This document shows positions 1-8,965 of a stretch of DNA of 64,000 nucleotides, piece after piece. The DNA comes from an uncultured Bacteroidota bacterium (GTDB lineage Bacteria > Bacteroidota > Bacteroidia > Flavobacteriales > Flavobacteriaceae), in contig CABXKB010000002.1 in assembly GCA_902512755.1 (NCBI GenBank), positions 50,737 through 114,736 of the forward strand. Reading direction: 5' to 3'. Position numbers and translations under genes: made by a program. The notes under the pieces were generated by a model. It was not told the origin of the DNA and made no database searches. It was given only the letters and a program-made list of their open reading frames with translations. Each line of letters begins with the position of its first letter. Position 1 is the first letter of the stretch.

Positions 1-120
1 ATGGAATTTCGAGCTTCAGCAGAAGACATTGCTCGCATGAGCCATTCTCATCCAACCTATGCTGAAGCTATTAAAGAAGCAGCATTGGCAGCGACTGAAA
101 ATAGACCACTTCATATTTAG
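1..120 (+). CDS. lpdA: Dihydrolipoyl dehydrogenase, C-terminal end (partial)
   Basis: The reading frame is open from base 1 and ends at TAG 118-120, giving 39 residues. The visible part has the C-terminal signature of dihydrolipoamide dehydrogenase, the E3 flavoenzyme of 2-oxo acid dehydrogenase complexes: SAEDIAR, then a His-x-His-Pro-Thr motif ([10 protein letters not shown]), where family knowledge places the active-site His-Glu base pair. The FAD and NAD domains lie outside the window. The Met at base 1 is internal, not a start. It faces the arginine operon tail to tail. Only the last tenth of the protein is visible, so the paralogue cannot be determined. Confidence 0.85.
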   Translation: MEFRASAEDIARMSHSHPTYAEAIKEAALAATENRPLHI

Positions 121-232
121 TTTAATTTAAACTATCCAATTAGACAAATAAAGCTTAGTTAAGAGAATGTTAAGCACATCTGAGGATTTTCTATTTCACT
201 AGTAATTATATCTTACATATTGAAAAAAAATT

Positions 233-1516
233 TTAAGAAAAAAGAGCATCCATTTTCTTTTTTATAGCTTCTAATCCTAAATTATCAATACTACCAATAT
301 GAGTATGTTTCACGTTTCGATTAGGTTTGAAGTCATTTTTTTCTATAGCATTACCTAATTCTCGATAAGCATCTCGAAATGGCTTTCCCTCTAACACTTC
401 TTGATTGAGAGTATCTACACTAAACAAGTAGTCGTATTTTTCTTGATCAGTAATGTTTTTTTTCACTTTTATACTTGGTAAACTAAACACAAGAATTTCC
501 AAACAAGATTTTATTTCTTGAATAGCCTCAATAATTGGTCCTTTAGTCAGTTGCATCTCCCTGTGATAACCACTTGGTAGATTTGTGGTCAATAAAGCCA
601 GTTGATTTGGTAATGCCTCTAGTGTATTGCATTTTCCACGAACTAATTCAAATAGGTCTGGATTTTTTTTGTGTGGCATAATGCTAGATCCAGTTGTTAA
701 ATCATCGGGAAAAGAAATAAAGTTGAAATCTTGACCCATATATAGGCAAATATCCATACTAAACTTTGCTAGTGTACTACCAATAGATGATATGGCCATA
801 GCGGTACTTTTTTCAAGTTTTCCTCTACCCATCTGTGCAGCTACTGAATTTATTTTGAGCTGTGCAAAGTCTAAAGATTTTGTGGTAAATTTTCTATCGA
901 TTGGGAAGGCACTTCCATAACCCGCAGCACTACCTAATGGATTTTGATCAGCAATTTTATATGCGCTTTGCCAAAAGTAAAGATCGTCTATTAAACTTTC
1001 AGCATAGGCAGAAAACCATAACCCGAATGAAGAGGGCATAGCTACTTGTAAATGCGTATATCCAGGTAATAACTTGTTTTGATGTTCCTTTGCTAAGGAA
1101 AGCAAGAGTTCAAAGAGCTCCTTCACTTGTTTTTTTATTTCATTTAACTCACACTTTAAGTAAAGATGTATAGCGACTAGGATTTGGTCATTTCTTGAGC
1201 GTGCTGTATGAATTTTTTTTCCTAGATCACCTAAATCTTGAATTAATAAATACTCAATTTTAGAATGCATATCCTCAAATTCATCTTCTATGGTGAATTT
1301 ACCTTCTGTAGCTTGTTGTTGAATTTCAGTTAAAGCATCGGTAAGTTGTTTGGCTTCTTTTGAGCTAATTAATCCAATTATAGATAACATTTTTGCATGT
1401 GCAATTGATGCTTGACAATCATATTTTGCAAGCACTAAATCGTATTCACGGTCTTTCCCAACGGTAAATTGATCTACTTTTTCATGGGCAGATGACCCTT
1501 TTTGCCAAAGTTTCAT
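233..1516 (-). CDS. argH: Argininosuccinate lyase
   Basis: Final step of arginine synthesis: splits argininosuccinate into arginine and fumarate in the cytoplasm. The 427-residue protein shows the aspartase/fumarase superfamily blocks: HTARSRNDQ at 103-111, the GYTHLQ block with the family's catalytic His at about 155, and the mobile signature loop GSSIMPHKKNP at 276-286 with the catalytic Ser. It is somewhat shorter than the roughly 460 residues of E. coli ArgH; the C-terminal part is the compact one. It is the last gene of the arg operon, one base after argE, which suggests translational coupling. No strong terminator hairpin is visible downstream (121-232). Confidence 0.95.
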   Translation of the reverse strand: MKLWQKGSSAHEKVDQFTVGKDREYDLVLAKYDCQASIAHAKMLSIIGLISSKEAKQLTDALTEIQQQATEGKFTIEDEFEDMHSKIEYLLIQDLGDLGKKIHTARSRNDQILVAIHLYLKCELNEIKKQVKELFELLLSLAKEHQNKLLPGYTHLQVAMPSSFGLWFSAYAESLIDDLYFWQSAYKIADQNPLGSAAGYGSAFPIDRKFTTKSLDFAQLKINSVAAQMGRGKLEKSTAMAISSIGSTLAKFSMDICLYMGQDFNFISFPDDLTTGSSIMPHKKNPDLFELVRGKCNTLEALPNQLALLTTNLPSGYHREMQLTKGPIIEAIQEIKSCLEILVFSLPSIKVKKNITDQEKYDYLFSVDTLNQEVLEGKPFRDAYRELGNAIEKNDFKPNRNVKHTHIGSIDNLGLEAIKKKMDALFS

Positions 1517-1517
1517 T

Positions 1518-2573
1518 TTAAAGTATTTTATTTAATAAGTTAATATACAAAGCAATACCTTCTTCTATCTCCTTTACAAAAATAAATTCATTTGCGCTAT
1601 GTGATCTAGTAGAATCACCTGGACCTAATTTAAGGGATGGACAACTCAGTTTTGCTTGATCTGACAAAGTTGGAGAGCCATAAGTGCTTCTGCCTAGTTC
1701 AACCCCCGCTTTAACAAGAGGATGTTCTAATGAGATAGATGAAGAATTTAGATTTAATGACCTCGGTATCATGGGTAAAGGTGAATTTTCTTGTATTAAA
1801 GTTACAATCTCTTTATTACTGTAACAATCATTTACCCTAACGTCAACTACCAAATCAAGACTTGCTGGAACTACATTGTGTTGATTTCCTGCACTAATTT
1901 GGGTAACAGTTATTTTAACAGGACCTAAAGTGTCTGATTCTTTTTCAAAGTAAAAGTTTTCTAACCATTTAAGTACTTTAGGAAGTTTTGAGATCGGATT
2001 GTCTTTATTTGGATGAGCTGCATGACTCGCAGTTCCTTCTACTTTTCCATCAAATACAACTAATCCTTTTTCTGCAATTGCCAATTGCATCAAAGTAGGT
2101 TCCCCAACAATAGCAACATCAATTGAAGGTAGTGAAGGCAAAAGACTGTTTAATCCATTATTGCCAGAACTTTCTTCTTCAGCTGTGGCCGCTATGATAA
2201 GATTGTATTCTGGATTTGGATAGTCGTAGAAATGAGTGAATAAAGAAATTAGAGAAACCAAAGCTCCACCTGCATCATTACTTCCTAAACCATATAATTT
2301 TCCATCCTCTATATGTGGCTGAAATGGATCTTTAGTATAAGCGGAGTTAGGTTTTACTGTATCATGATGTGAATTTAAAAGAAGAGTAGGTTTACTATCG
2401 TCAAAAAATTTATTAAAGGCATAAACATTATAATCTTGTTTTTTAAATGGGATATTATGATCGCTAAACCACTTTCCAATTCGAGCAGCAGTTTTATCTT
2501 CTTCACCTGAAAAAGATTTTATAGAAATTAAATCGTGTAGCAGCAAAATTGCCTTTTCACTTAATTTTTTCAT
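1518..2573 (-). CDS. argE: N-acyl-ornithine/citrulline deacylase, M20 family (ArgE-type)
   Basis: M20 metallopeptidase expected to remove the N-acyl group (acetyl or succinyl) from ornithine or citrulline. Visible metal-site motifs are His-His-Asp at 69-71, Asn-Asp at 99-100 followed by the AGG turn, and Glu-Glu-Glu at 132-134; the GEP turn near 158 supplies another ligand. The length of 351 residues fits the short Bacteroidota ArgE. Its ATG overlaps the TGA of argB by four bases, so the two are likely translationally coupled. Because the operon has an N-acylornithine transcarbamylase rather than ordinary ArgF, the physiological substrate is inferred to be N-acylcitrulline. This is not proven by sequence. 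Confidence 0.88.
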   Translation of the reverse strand: MKKLSEKAILLLHDLISIKSFSGEEDKTAARIGKWFSDHNIPFKKQDYNVYAFNKFFDDSKPTLLLNSHHDTVKPNSAYTKDPFQPHIEDGKLYGLGSNDAGGALVSLISLFTHFYDYPNPEYNLIIAATAEEESSGNNGLNSLLPSLPSIDVAIVGEPTLMQLAIAEKGLVVFDGKVEGTASHAAHPNKDNPISKLPKVLKWLENFYFEKESDTLGPVKITVTQISAGNQHNVVPASLDLVVDVRVNDCYSNKEIVTLIQENSPLPMIPRSLNLNSSSISLEHPLVKAGVELGRSTYGSPTLSDQAKLSCPSLKLGPGDSTRSHSANEFIFVKEIEEGIALYINLLNKIL

Positions 2574-3352
2574 CTTAATGTAATTGAAGTATAAGGGGTG
2601 GCTCGATTTATCATTTTTGAATTACCAATTGCAACTTCACTTACACCCCCATCTAACGCATCAAATGCATTCTGTAATTTAGGTATCATCCCTTGCGAAA
2701 TTGTATTAGTTAATAATAAGTTTTGATATGATTGTTTATTTATTTTTTTAATCAATGATGATGAATCCTCTATATCTTTCATTACTCCAGGTAATTCAAA
2801 ACAATAATTTAGTTTTATTTCAAAATCTTTAGCTAAAGACTTTCCAATCTCTGCTGTTATAGTGTCAGCATTGGTGTTTAAAAGTTGTCCATTCCCATCA
2901 TGGGTAATGGCGCAATATACAGGAATGATATTTTGTTTAAAAATTTGATTAAACCAGTCGTTATTAACCCAAGTAACATCTCCAACAAAACCATAATTAA
3001 TTGATCCTACAGGACGTTTTACTGCTTTTATAGAGTCAGCATCTGCTCCTGATAAACCTAGTGCATTACATCCCAAACCTTGTAAATGAGCGACGATAGA
3101 TTTATTTACCTGACCCGCATAAAGCGCAGTGATTAGCTCTAGTGTATCTAAATTAGTAACTCTTCGACCATCTTTCATTTGAACTGGTATTCCAAGTTTT
3201 TCTGCCCAAGCGGTTGCTCTTTTACCGCCACCATGAACTAGAACTTTGGGTCCTTTTATACCAGTGAAATCTTTCAGAAAGGAAAGAAGTTTTTCCTTTT
3301 GTTCAATAATAGCACCGCCTATTTTTACAATATTTAGTTTAGGCATGATCAA
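2570..3352 (-). CDS. argB: N-acylglutamate kinase (acetyl- or succinylglutamate kinase)
   Basis: Phosphorylates the side-chain carboxylate of N-acylglutamate, the second step of the pathway. The amino-acid-kinase fold is seen from the N-terminal KIGGA strand (Lys10, Gly12-Gly13), the nucleotide loop VHGGGK at 39-44, and the conserved Arg-Arg-Val-Thr block at 63-66. At 260 residues it has the normal length for the arginine-insensitive short NAGK; the N-terminal helix that mediates arginine feedback in hexameric enzymes is absent. Met3 is an alternative start two codons downstream. It overlaps argF' by 14 bases and argE by 4. The succinyl alternative comes from the neighbouring SOTCase-like gene. 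Confidence 0.92.
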   Translation of the reverse strand: MIMPKLNIVKIGGAIIEQKEKLLSFLKDFTGIKGPKVLVHGGGKRATAWAEKLGIPVQMKDGRRVTNLDTLELITALYAGQVNKSIVAHLQGLGCNALGLSGADADSIKAVKRPVGSINYGFVGDVTWVNNDWFNQIFKQNIIPVYCAITHDGNGQLLNTNADTITAEIGKSLAKDFEIKLNYCFELPGVMKDIEDSSSLIKKINKQSYQNLLLTNTISQGMIPKLQNAFDALDGGVSEVAIGNSKMINRATPYTSITLR

Positions 3353-4286
3353 GTAAAATTTTTAGTACAGCCTGAGCGGCGAAAGTACGATTATTAGCTT
3401 GTTCAATTACCAAGGAATTTGAATTGTCAAGCACACTGTCTGAAGCTACAATATTACGACGAATAGGGAGGCAATGCATAAACTTGGCATTTTTGGTTAG
3501 ACTCATTTTTTCTTTTGTAAGCATCCATTTCTCATCAGTTCTCAATATCTGTCCATATTGCTGATAGGAACACCAATTTTTAGCATAAACAAAGTCAGCA
3601 TTTTGTATAGCTTCAGATTGGTTATGTAAAACAGGAATGTTTTTTGTGATATTTTTATCCAAGTCATAACCTTTCGGGTTAGCAATAACATAATCTGCTT
3701 CTTGAAATGACATCATTTGAGTAAATGAATTAGCTACTGCATGAGGCAGAGCTTTTGGATGGGGAGTCCAAGTTAAAACAACTTTTGGGCGATATTTTTT
3801 TTTGTGTTCTTCTAGTGTTACTGCATCTGCCAATGCTTGCAAGGGATGGCCAGTAGCACTTTCCATATTTATGACAGGAATTTTAGCATATTTAGCAAAG
3901 CTTTTTAAAACAATTTCAGCCTCATCTTGTTTTTTATTAGTAAGTGAAGCAAAAGCTCTAATCGCAACCATGTCACAATATTGGGAAACTACAGCAGCAG
4001 CTTCTCGTATGTGTTCAGAACGAATTCCTCGCATTTGTGTACCATCTTCAAATTCCAAAGCCCATGCTTCATTAGAAAAATTCATAACCATGGTTGAAAA
4101 CCCAAGTTGTTGGGCCGCTTTTTGAGTACTTAATCGGGTTCTTAAACTTGGGTTAAAAAATAATAATCCCAAAGTTTTTCGTTTTCCAATATCTTCATGA
4201 GAGTAGGGGCTTTCCTTTAATGATTTCGCAAGGTCTAAAGCCTTTTGAAAGTTAGGTAAGTCATTTAAAGTGATGAAATGTTTCAT
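3339..4286 (-). CDS. argF': N-acylornithine carbamoyltransferase (ArgF', SOTCase/AOTCase family)
   Basis: Transfers carbamoyl from carbamoyl phosphate to N-acylornithine, giving N-acylcitrulline. The carbamoyl-phosphate loop reads SLRTR (48-51), as in succinyl- and acetyl-ornithine transcarbamylases, rather than the STRTR of classical ArgF. The HCLP block is present near the C-terminus (MHCLPIRRN), and 315 residues matches the family. In the recalled Bacteroides fragilis sequence the succinyl/acetyl discriminator is Pro90 and in the Xanthomonas acetyl enzyme it is Glu92; the aligned residue here is Ser90 (motif RSEH), so substrate choice is unclear. It overlaps argD by four bases. Confidence 0.88.
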   Translation of the reverse strand: MKHFITLNDLPNFQKALDLAKSLKESPYSHEDIGKRKTLGLLFFNPSLRTRLSTQKAAQQLGFSTMVMNFSNEAWALEFEDGTQMRGIRSEHIREAAAVVSQYCDMVAIRAFASLTNKKQDEAEIVLKSFAKYAKIPVINMESATGHPLQALADAVTLEEHKKKYRPKVVLTWTPHPKALPHAVANSFTQMMSFQEADYVIANPKGYDLDKNITKNIPVLHNQSEAIQNADFVYAKNWCSYQQYGQILRTDEKWMLTKEKMSLTKNAKFMHCLPIRRNIVASDSVLDNSNSLVIEQANNRTFAAQAVLKILLDHA

Positions 4287-5422
4287 GCGTTTATGGCTTT
4301 AAGGGCTTTTTCTAATTTTTGAAAGAAGAGGTCAATATGTTTTTTTTGAACAGTTAAAGGTGGAAGAATACGTAATAAATTTTTATTACTGCTTCCCCCT
4401 GTAAAGATATGCTGATTATAAATTAATTCTTTACGTAAAGTACTGACCTGAAAATCAAATTCAAGTCCTAGCATTAAGCCTCTTCCTTTTATTTTTTTTA
4501 CACTAGGGATGTTTTTAGCGTATTCTATAAAATAGTCACCAAGTTCTTTTGCATGCTCTTGAAGATCTTCTTTTTTTAAAACATCCAGAACCGCTAAAGA
4601 TGCAGAGCAAGCAAGGTGATTCCCTCCAAAGGTTGTTCCTAACATACCATGTTTTGATTTAATTGAAGAATGCGCTAAGACACCTCCGATAGGAAATCCA
4701 TTACCCATTCCCTTTGCCATAGAAATTATGTCCGGTTCAATACGATATTTTTGATAGGAAAAAAAGGTTCCAGTTCTGCTAAATCCAGCTTGAACTTCAT
4801 CAGCAATCAAGCAAGCATTATTAATTTTACATAATCTATCCATTGTATAGATAAATTTTTCCGAGGGTTCATCTAAACCACCCACTCCTTGAATGGCTTC
4901 AAATATTACGGCACAAACATCTCCTTTTTTAATTTCAGCTTCTAAAAGTTTTTCATCATTAAATGGTAAGAAAGTAACTTCTTGTTGAAGATTTAAGGGT
5001 GCATTAATAGCCAGATTATCTGTTGCAGCAACTGCAGCAGATGTTCTACCATGAAAAGAATGATTAAAAGCAATGATGCGTTTTTTACCAGTCACGAAAG
5101 AGGCGAGTTTCAAAGCGTTTTCATTAGCTTCAGCACCCGAGCTACATAAAAACAATTGATAGTTATGGCAGCTTGACTGTTCACCAATAGCATTAGCTAA
5201 TTCTTGTTGTAGGGGGTTTTTTACTGCATTTGAATAAAAGCCAATGTAGTTTAATTGTTTAGTTAAACGTTCTTTGTAATGATTATGTCCGTGACCAATT
5301 GATATGACAGCATGGCCACCATAAAAATCTAAGTACTCAATCCCTTTCTCATCATAAACATAAACATCTTTAGCATGAGTAGGTGTAACATCATAAAGTG
5401 GATAAACATCAAAAAGTTTCAT
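4283..5422 (-). CDS. argD: N-acylornithine aminotransferase
   Basis: Class-III PLP aminotransferase that makes N-acylornithine from N-acylglutamate semialdehyde. Visible landmarks are the SSGAEAN phosphate-binding block (94-100), FHGRT (123-127), the PLP ring-binding Asp208 in ADEVQ, and the Schiff-base lysine Lys237 in MAKGMGNGFPIGG. The 379 residues are typical of ArgD. The operon position between proC and argF' separates it from the catabolic ornithine aminotransferase at 53739-55016. Its first base is shared with the last base of the proC stop codon (TAATG), consistent with coupled translation. Confidence 0.93.
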   Translation of the reverse strand: MKLFDVYPLYDVTPTHAKDVYVYDEKGIEYLDFYGGHAVISIGHGHNHYKERLTKQLNYIGFYSNAVKNPLQQELANAIGEQSSCHNYQLFLCSSGAEANENALKLASFVTGKKRIIAFNHSFHGRTSAAVAATDNLAINAPLNLQQEVTFLPFNDEKLLEAEIKKGDVCAVIFEAIQGVGGLDEPSEKFIYTMDRLCKINNACLIADEVQAGFSRTGTFFSYQKYRIEPDIISMAKGMGNGFPIGGVLAHSSIKSKHGMLGTTFGGNHLACSASLAVLDVLKKEDLQEHAKELGDYFIEYAKNIPSVKKIKGRGLMLGLEFDFQVSTLRKELIYNQHIFTGGSSNKNLLRILPPLTVQKKHIDLFFQKLEKALKAINA

Positions 5423-6216
5423 TATTGTTTTGAGATTTCGTTTATTTTATTGAATGAGGCAACTAATCCTTTTATTAAAGAAGAACTTAATCCTTCATGT
5501 TCCATTTCATTTAACCCTGTAATCGTACAACCTCGAGGCGTGGTCACTTTATCGATTTCTTGTTCAGGGTGTGTGTCTGTTTCAATTAAAAGGCTTGCAG
5601 CTCCGAGAGCGGTCTGCATAGACATTTTCATCGCTTCATCAGCATCAAAACCCAACTGAACTCCTCCCTGGGTTGTTGCACGAATCAAGCGCATCCAAAA
5701 AGCAATTCCACTGGCACAGATAACTGTGGCAGCTTGCATATGTTCTTCAGCAATTTTAATAGATGTGCCAAGCCCATTAAAAATTGCCATTGCAACATCT
5801 ATTCGCTTTTCACCTACTTTGTTACTGCACAAGCAGGTCATTGATTTTCCAACTGAAATAGCTGTATTGGGCATTGAACGAATAATAGGAATATGTGTTC
5901 CAATGACTGCTTCAATGCGTTCAATTTTAAAACCAGTTATGGTAGAGATGATAACATGGTTTTCCCCTAAAAGATCTTTTACTTTAGTTAATATTTTTTC
6001 CATATGACCGGGTTGAACGGCAAAGATTAAAATATCAGAATTACGAACTGCTTCTAAATTATCTTTGGAAACCAATACTTGATTGGACTTATTCCAATCC
6101 TTTAATGAATCAGGATTTCGTTTGGTTAAATATAAAGTTGTAATACTGTTATTTATTAAAAGACCTTTTGCGATACTTAGACCTAAATTTCCAGTTCCGA
6201 TAATTGCTATTTTCAT
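5422..6216 (-). CDS. proC: Pyrroline-5-carboxylate reductase
   Basis: Reduces 1-pyrroline-5-carboxylate to proline with NAD(P)H, the last step of proline synthesis. The N-terminal Rossmann motif GTGNLG is at 7-12, and the C-terminal half carries the helical dimerisation domain, including the conserved TTPRGCTITGL stretch near 225-235. The 264 residues are normal for ProC. It sits inside the arginine operon, sharing one base with argD and lying five bases after argC, so proline and arginine synthesis appear to be co-expressed. This order recurs in Flavobacteriia as I recall it. No proA/proB is in the window. Confidence 0.93.
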   Translation of the reverse strand: MKIAIIGTGNLGLSIAKGLLINNSITTLYLTKRNPDSLKDWNKSNQVLVSKDNLEAVRNSDILIFAVQPGHMEKILTKVKDLLGENHVIISTITGFKIERIEAVIGTHIPIIRSMPNTAISVGKSMTCLCSNKVGEKRIDVAMAIFNGLGTSIKIAEEHMQAATVICASGIAFWMRLIRATTQGGVQLGFDADEAMKMSMQTALGAASLLIETDTHPEQEIDKVTTPRGCTITGLNEMEHEGLSSSLIKGLVASFNKINEISKQ

Positions 6217-6221
6217 GTTGA

Positions 6222-7196
6222 TTAAAATATGGATGTTTTTAATTGAAGACCTAGGTTTTCTTCCCAGCCCATCATAAGATTTAAATTTTGTAAGGCTTGC
6301 CCAGAGGCACCTTTAATTAAATTATCTATTATTGAGGTTACCAATAGCTTATTATTATGCTTGTGTAAATGCAAAAAGCATTGGTTTGAGTTAATGACTA
6401 ATTTTAAATGTACTTCCTTTTTGGACACTTGTGTAAAGGGTGCGATTTTATAAAAGTCTTCATATAGTTTGAATGCATCATTTAAATTTCCATCAAAAAA
6501 TGTATAGGCTGTAGCGAAAATACCTCTTGTAAAGTCTCCGCGTTGAGGTAAGAAGAAAACATCAGTATTTTTTCCTTGTACTTGATTTAAAGTTTCTTCG
6601 ATTTCCCAAAGGTGTTGATGAGTAAAAGGTTTGTACCAAGAAAGATTATTATTTCTCCAACTAAAATGACTCGTAGCAGAATTAACCACTCCAGCACCTG
6701 TACTTCCCGTAGTAGCATTAACATGTATAGCACTATTCAATTTATTTGCATTAGCCAATGGGAGTAAAGCTAGCTGTATAGCGGTGGCAAAACAGCCAGG
6801 ATTAGCAATAGATTTAGCTTTTTTAATAGCTATTTTATTAATTTCTGGAAGACCATAAACAAATTCTCTTTGTTTAAATTTTGCATCTTTTTTCAGGCGA
6901 AAATCATTACTTAAATCAATAATAAAAGTAGCATCTGAAAAAGGATGATTTTCTAAAAATTTCAATGAATTCCCATGACCTAAACACAAAAAAATGACAT
7001 CAACTTTTGTATTGACTTGATCAGTAAATTTTAACTCAACTTGGCCTAATAGATCTTGATGAGTTTCACTTACAAGGTCTCCAGGTCTAGTTGTGCTATA
7101 TATAAAATCGAGAATAAGTGAGGGGTGATTTATTACCAGTCGTAATAACTCTCCTCCTGTATAACCTGAACCACCAATAATACCAACTGTTTTCAT
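6222..7196 (-). CDS. argC: N-acyl-gamma-glutamyl-phosphate reductase
   Basis: NADPH-dependent reduction of N-acylglutamyl phosphate to the semialdehyde. The nucleotide motif GSGYTGGELLRL is at 9-20, and the active-site cysteine is Cys135 in NPGCFATA. The protein is 324 residues, within the usual ArgC range, and the C-terminal catalytic-domain block GASGQALQNLN is present. It overlaps argG by four bases and precedes proC by five. As with argB and argD, the acyl group (acetyl versus succinyl) cannot be read from this sequence. Confidence 0.94.
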   Translation of the reverse strand: MKTVGIIGGSGYTGGELLRLVINHPSLILDFIYSTTRPGDLVSETHQDLLGQVELKFTDQVNTKVDVIFLCLGHGNSLKFLENHPFSDATFIIDLSNDFRLKKDAKFKQREFVYGLPEINKIAIKKAKSIANPGCFATAIQLALLPLANANKLNSAIHVNATTGSTGAGVVNSATSHFSWRNNNLSWYKPFTHQHLWEIEETLNQVQGKNTDVFFLPQRGDFTRGIFATAYTFFDGNLNDAFKLYEDFYKIAPFTQVSKKEVHLKLVINSNQCFLHLHKHNNKLLVTSIIDNLIKGASGQALQNLNLMMGWEENLGLQLKTSIF

Positions 7197-8380
7197 TTGT
7201 TTAAGGGATTTACGGTTCCAAAAATTTTATGTGCGTTTGATATAATTTTTATAAACCCTTTTGCATCATCTGCTGTCCAAGCCTTATTCATTTCCCCGTA
7301 GTTCCCAAATGAGGCATTCATTAAATCATTAGGAGATTTAACGCCCTGTAATTCAAAACGATATGGATGAAGTGTTACAAATACATCACCGTTGACTGTT
7401 TTTTGACTACTTTTTAGGAAGGCTTCAATATCCCTCATGACTGCATCAAGATAATTTCCCTCATGCAGTTGCATGCCATAGAAGTTTGACATTTGTTCTT
7501 TTTGGAATTGTTGCCACTTACTTTGGGTATGTTTTTCAAGTAGGTGATGGGCTTTAATTATAATCATAGGAGCTGCTGCTTCAAAACCTACTCGACCTTT
7601 AATTCCAATTATTGTGTCTCCAACATGAATGTCTCGACCAATAGCATAATCTTTAGCAATTTCTTGTAATTGCTGGATTAAATTAACCGGATTTCCACTT
7701 TTTTTATTTAGGGCAACCAATTCTCCTAATTTAAAACTTAAGATTATTTTCTTAGGCGTAGTTTCAATCAATTGATTAGGGTAAGCATTATCAGGTAGTG
7801 ATTGGATTGAAGTTAGAGTTTCATTTCCCCCAACACTAGTTCCCCAAAGTCCTTGATTAATAGAGTATTGAGTTTTTTTCCATGAAAGATTAATCCCCTG
7901 ACTTTTTAGGAATTGAATTTCCGTTTCTCTAGATAGTTGTTTATCACGAATAGGAGTAATAATTTCTATATTAGGGGCAAGTACTTGAAAGATTAAATCA
8001 AAGCGTACCTGATCATTTCCTGCACCGGTACTTCCGTGGGCAATAAATTTCGCTTTAATGCTTTTAGCATACTCTATAATTTCTATAGCCTGAACAATAC
8101 GTTCTGCACTCACTGATAAAGGGTATGTGTTATTTTTTAATACATTTCCAAAAATCAAATATTTTACAATTTTTTCGTAAAATGATTTTAAAGCATTAAT
8201 AGAGCGATAGGTATTTGCACCCATAGTATAGGCGTTTTTTTCTTGCTCTTTGATTTGATTGGCTGAAAATCCACCAGTGTTAATACTTACCGCATGGACT
8301 TCATAGTCTTCATCTGAAAGGGTTTTTAGGCAATATGAGGTATCTAGGCCTCCGCTATATGCTAGGACAAGTTTTTTCAT
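7193..8380 (-). CDS. argG: Argininosuccinate synthase
   Basis: ATP-dependent condensation of citrulline and aspartate to argininosuccinate. The PP-loop AYSGGLDTS is at 7-15, and the second signature AHGSTGAGNDQVRF lies at 114-127. The 395 residues match bacterial ArgG. It is the second gene of the operon, three bases after the GNAT gene, so the late-pathway enzyme is transcribed before the early ones. Start ATG at 8380 is followed immediately by the conserved KKLVLAYSGG core and leaves no room for a different start. Confidence 0.96.
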   Translation of the reverse strand: MKKLVLAYSGGLDTSYCLKTLSDEDYEVHAVSINTGGFSANQIKEQEKNAYTMGANTYRSINALKSFYEKIVKYLIFGNVLKNNTYPLSVSAERIVQAIEIIEYAKSIKAKFIAHGSTGAGNDQVRFDLIFQVLAPNIEIITPIRDKQLSRETEIQFLKSQGINLSWKKTQYSINQGLWGTSVGGNETLTSIQSLPDNAYPNQLIETTPKKIILSFKLGELVALNKKSGNPVNLIQQLQEIAKDYAIGRDIHVGDTIIGIKGRVGFEAAAPMIIIKAHHLLEKHTQSKWQQFQKEQMSNFYGMQLHEGNYLDAVMRDIEAFLKSSQKTVNGDVFVTLHPYRFELQGVKSPNDLMNASFGNYGEMNKAWTADDAKGFIKIISNAHKIFGTVNPLNK

Positions 8381-8383
8381 TTC

Positions 8384-8965
8384 TTATTTTTTTTTAAAAA
8401 GGCCACTTAAAAAAGTGTTGCTCTTAGAAGAATTTTCATTTTTTTCGTTAGGGTCGTGAAGCATTCCTGTACACAAGCAAAGTTTACGTTCAGTCCTTGT
8501 TAAGATATCAAAATTTTTACAAGTCTGACACCCTTTCCAAAATTCTGGATCATCAGTTAATTCAGAAAAGTGAACAGGCTTATAGCCTAATTCATAATTA
8601 ATTTTCATCACGGCTTGCCCAGTAGTAATTCCAAATATCTTTGCTTTTGGATATTGTTTAAGTGAAATATTGAAGACTTCTTTTTTGATTTTTTTAGCCA
8701 AACCTCTACCTCGAAATTCAGGTGCCACTATTAAACCTGAGTGAGCGACATATTTCCCATGCCCCCAAATCTCTATGTAGCAAAAACCAGCAAATTTGTC
8801 TTCATCTATTGCGATGACGGCATTACCGTTTTCAATTTTAGTTGCTAAATATTCTGGAGATCTTCTGGCTATTCCAGTTCCTCTAACCTTAGCAGACTCA
8901 TCGATACAGATGCTAATTTGCTTGGCATAAATTATGTGTTCCGCTTTTGCGCGTAAAATTTTCAT
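8384..8965 (-). CDS. GNAT-family N-acyltransferase heading the arg operon, with Cys-rich tail
   Basis: Probably supplies the N-acylglutamate that starts the pathway, the role of ArgA. The 193-residue protein has a GNAT fold with the acyl-CoA loop RGRGLA at 85-90, preceded by the GLIVAPEF strand. The C-terminal third carries Cys146, Cys149, Cys163, Cys165 and His170 (C-x2-C-x13-C-x-C-x4-H), a plausible zinc site not part of a minimal GNAT. It is the first gene of the operon, three bases before argG. Whether it uses acetyl-CoA or succinyl-CoA is not visible. Gene context gives the role; the family assignment is firm. Confidence 0.8.
   Translation of the reverse strand: MKILRAKAEHIIYAKQISICIDESAKVRGTGIARRSPEYLATKIENGNAVIAIDEDKFAGFCYIEIWGHGKYVAHSGLIVAPEFRGRGLAKKIKKEVFNISLKQYPKAKIFGITTGQAVMKINYELGYKPVHFSELTDDPEFWKGCQTCKNFDILTRTERKLCLCTGMLHDPNEKNENSSKSNTFLSGLFKKK

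Noticed and set aside
3802-4125. Plus-strand ORF of 107 residues antisense to argF'
   Set aside because: The opposite strand encodes a well-recognised carbamoyltransferase; the low-complexity antisense reading is a codon-bias shadow.
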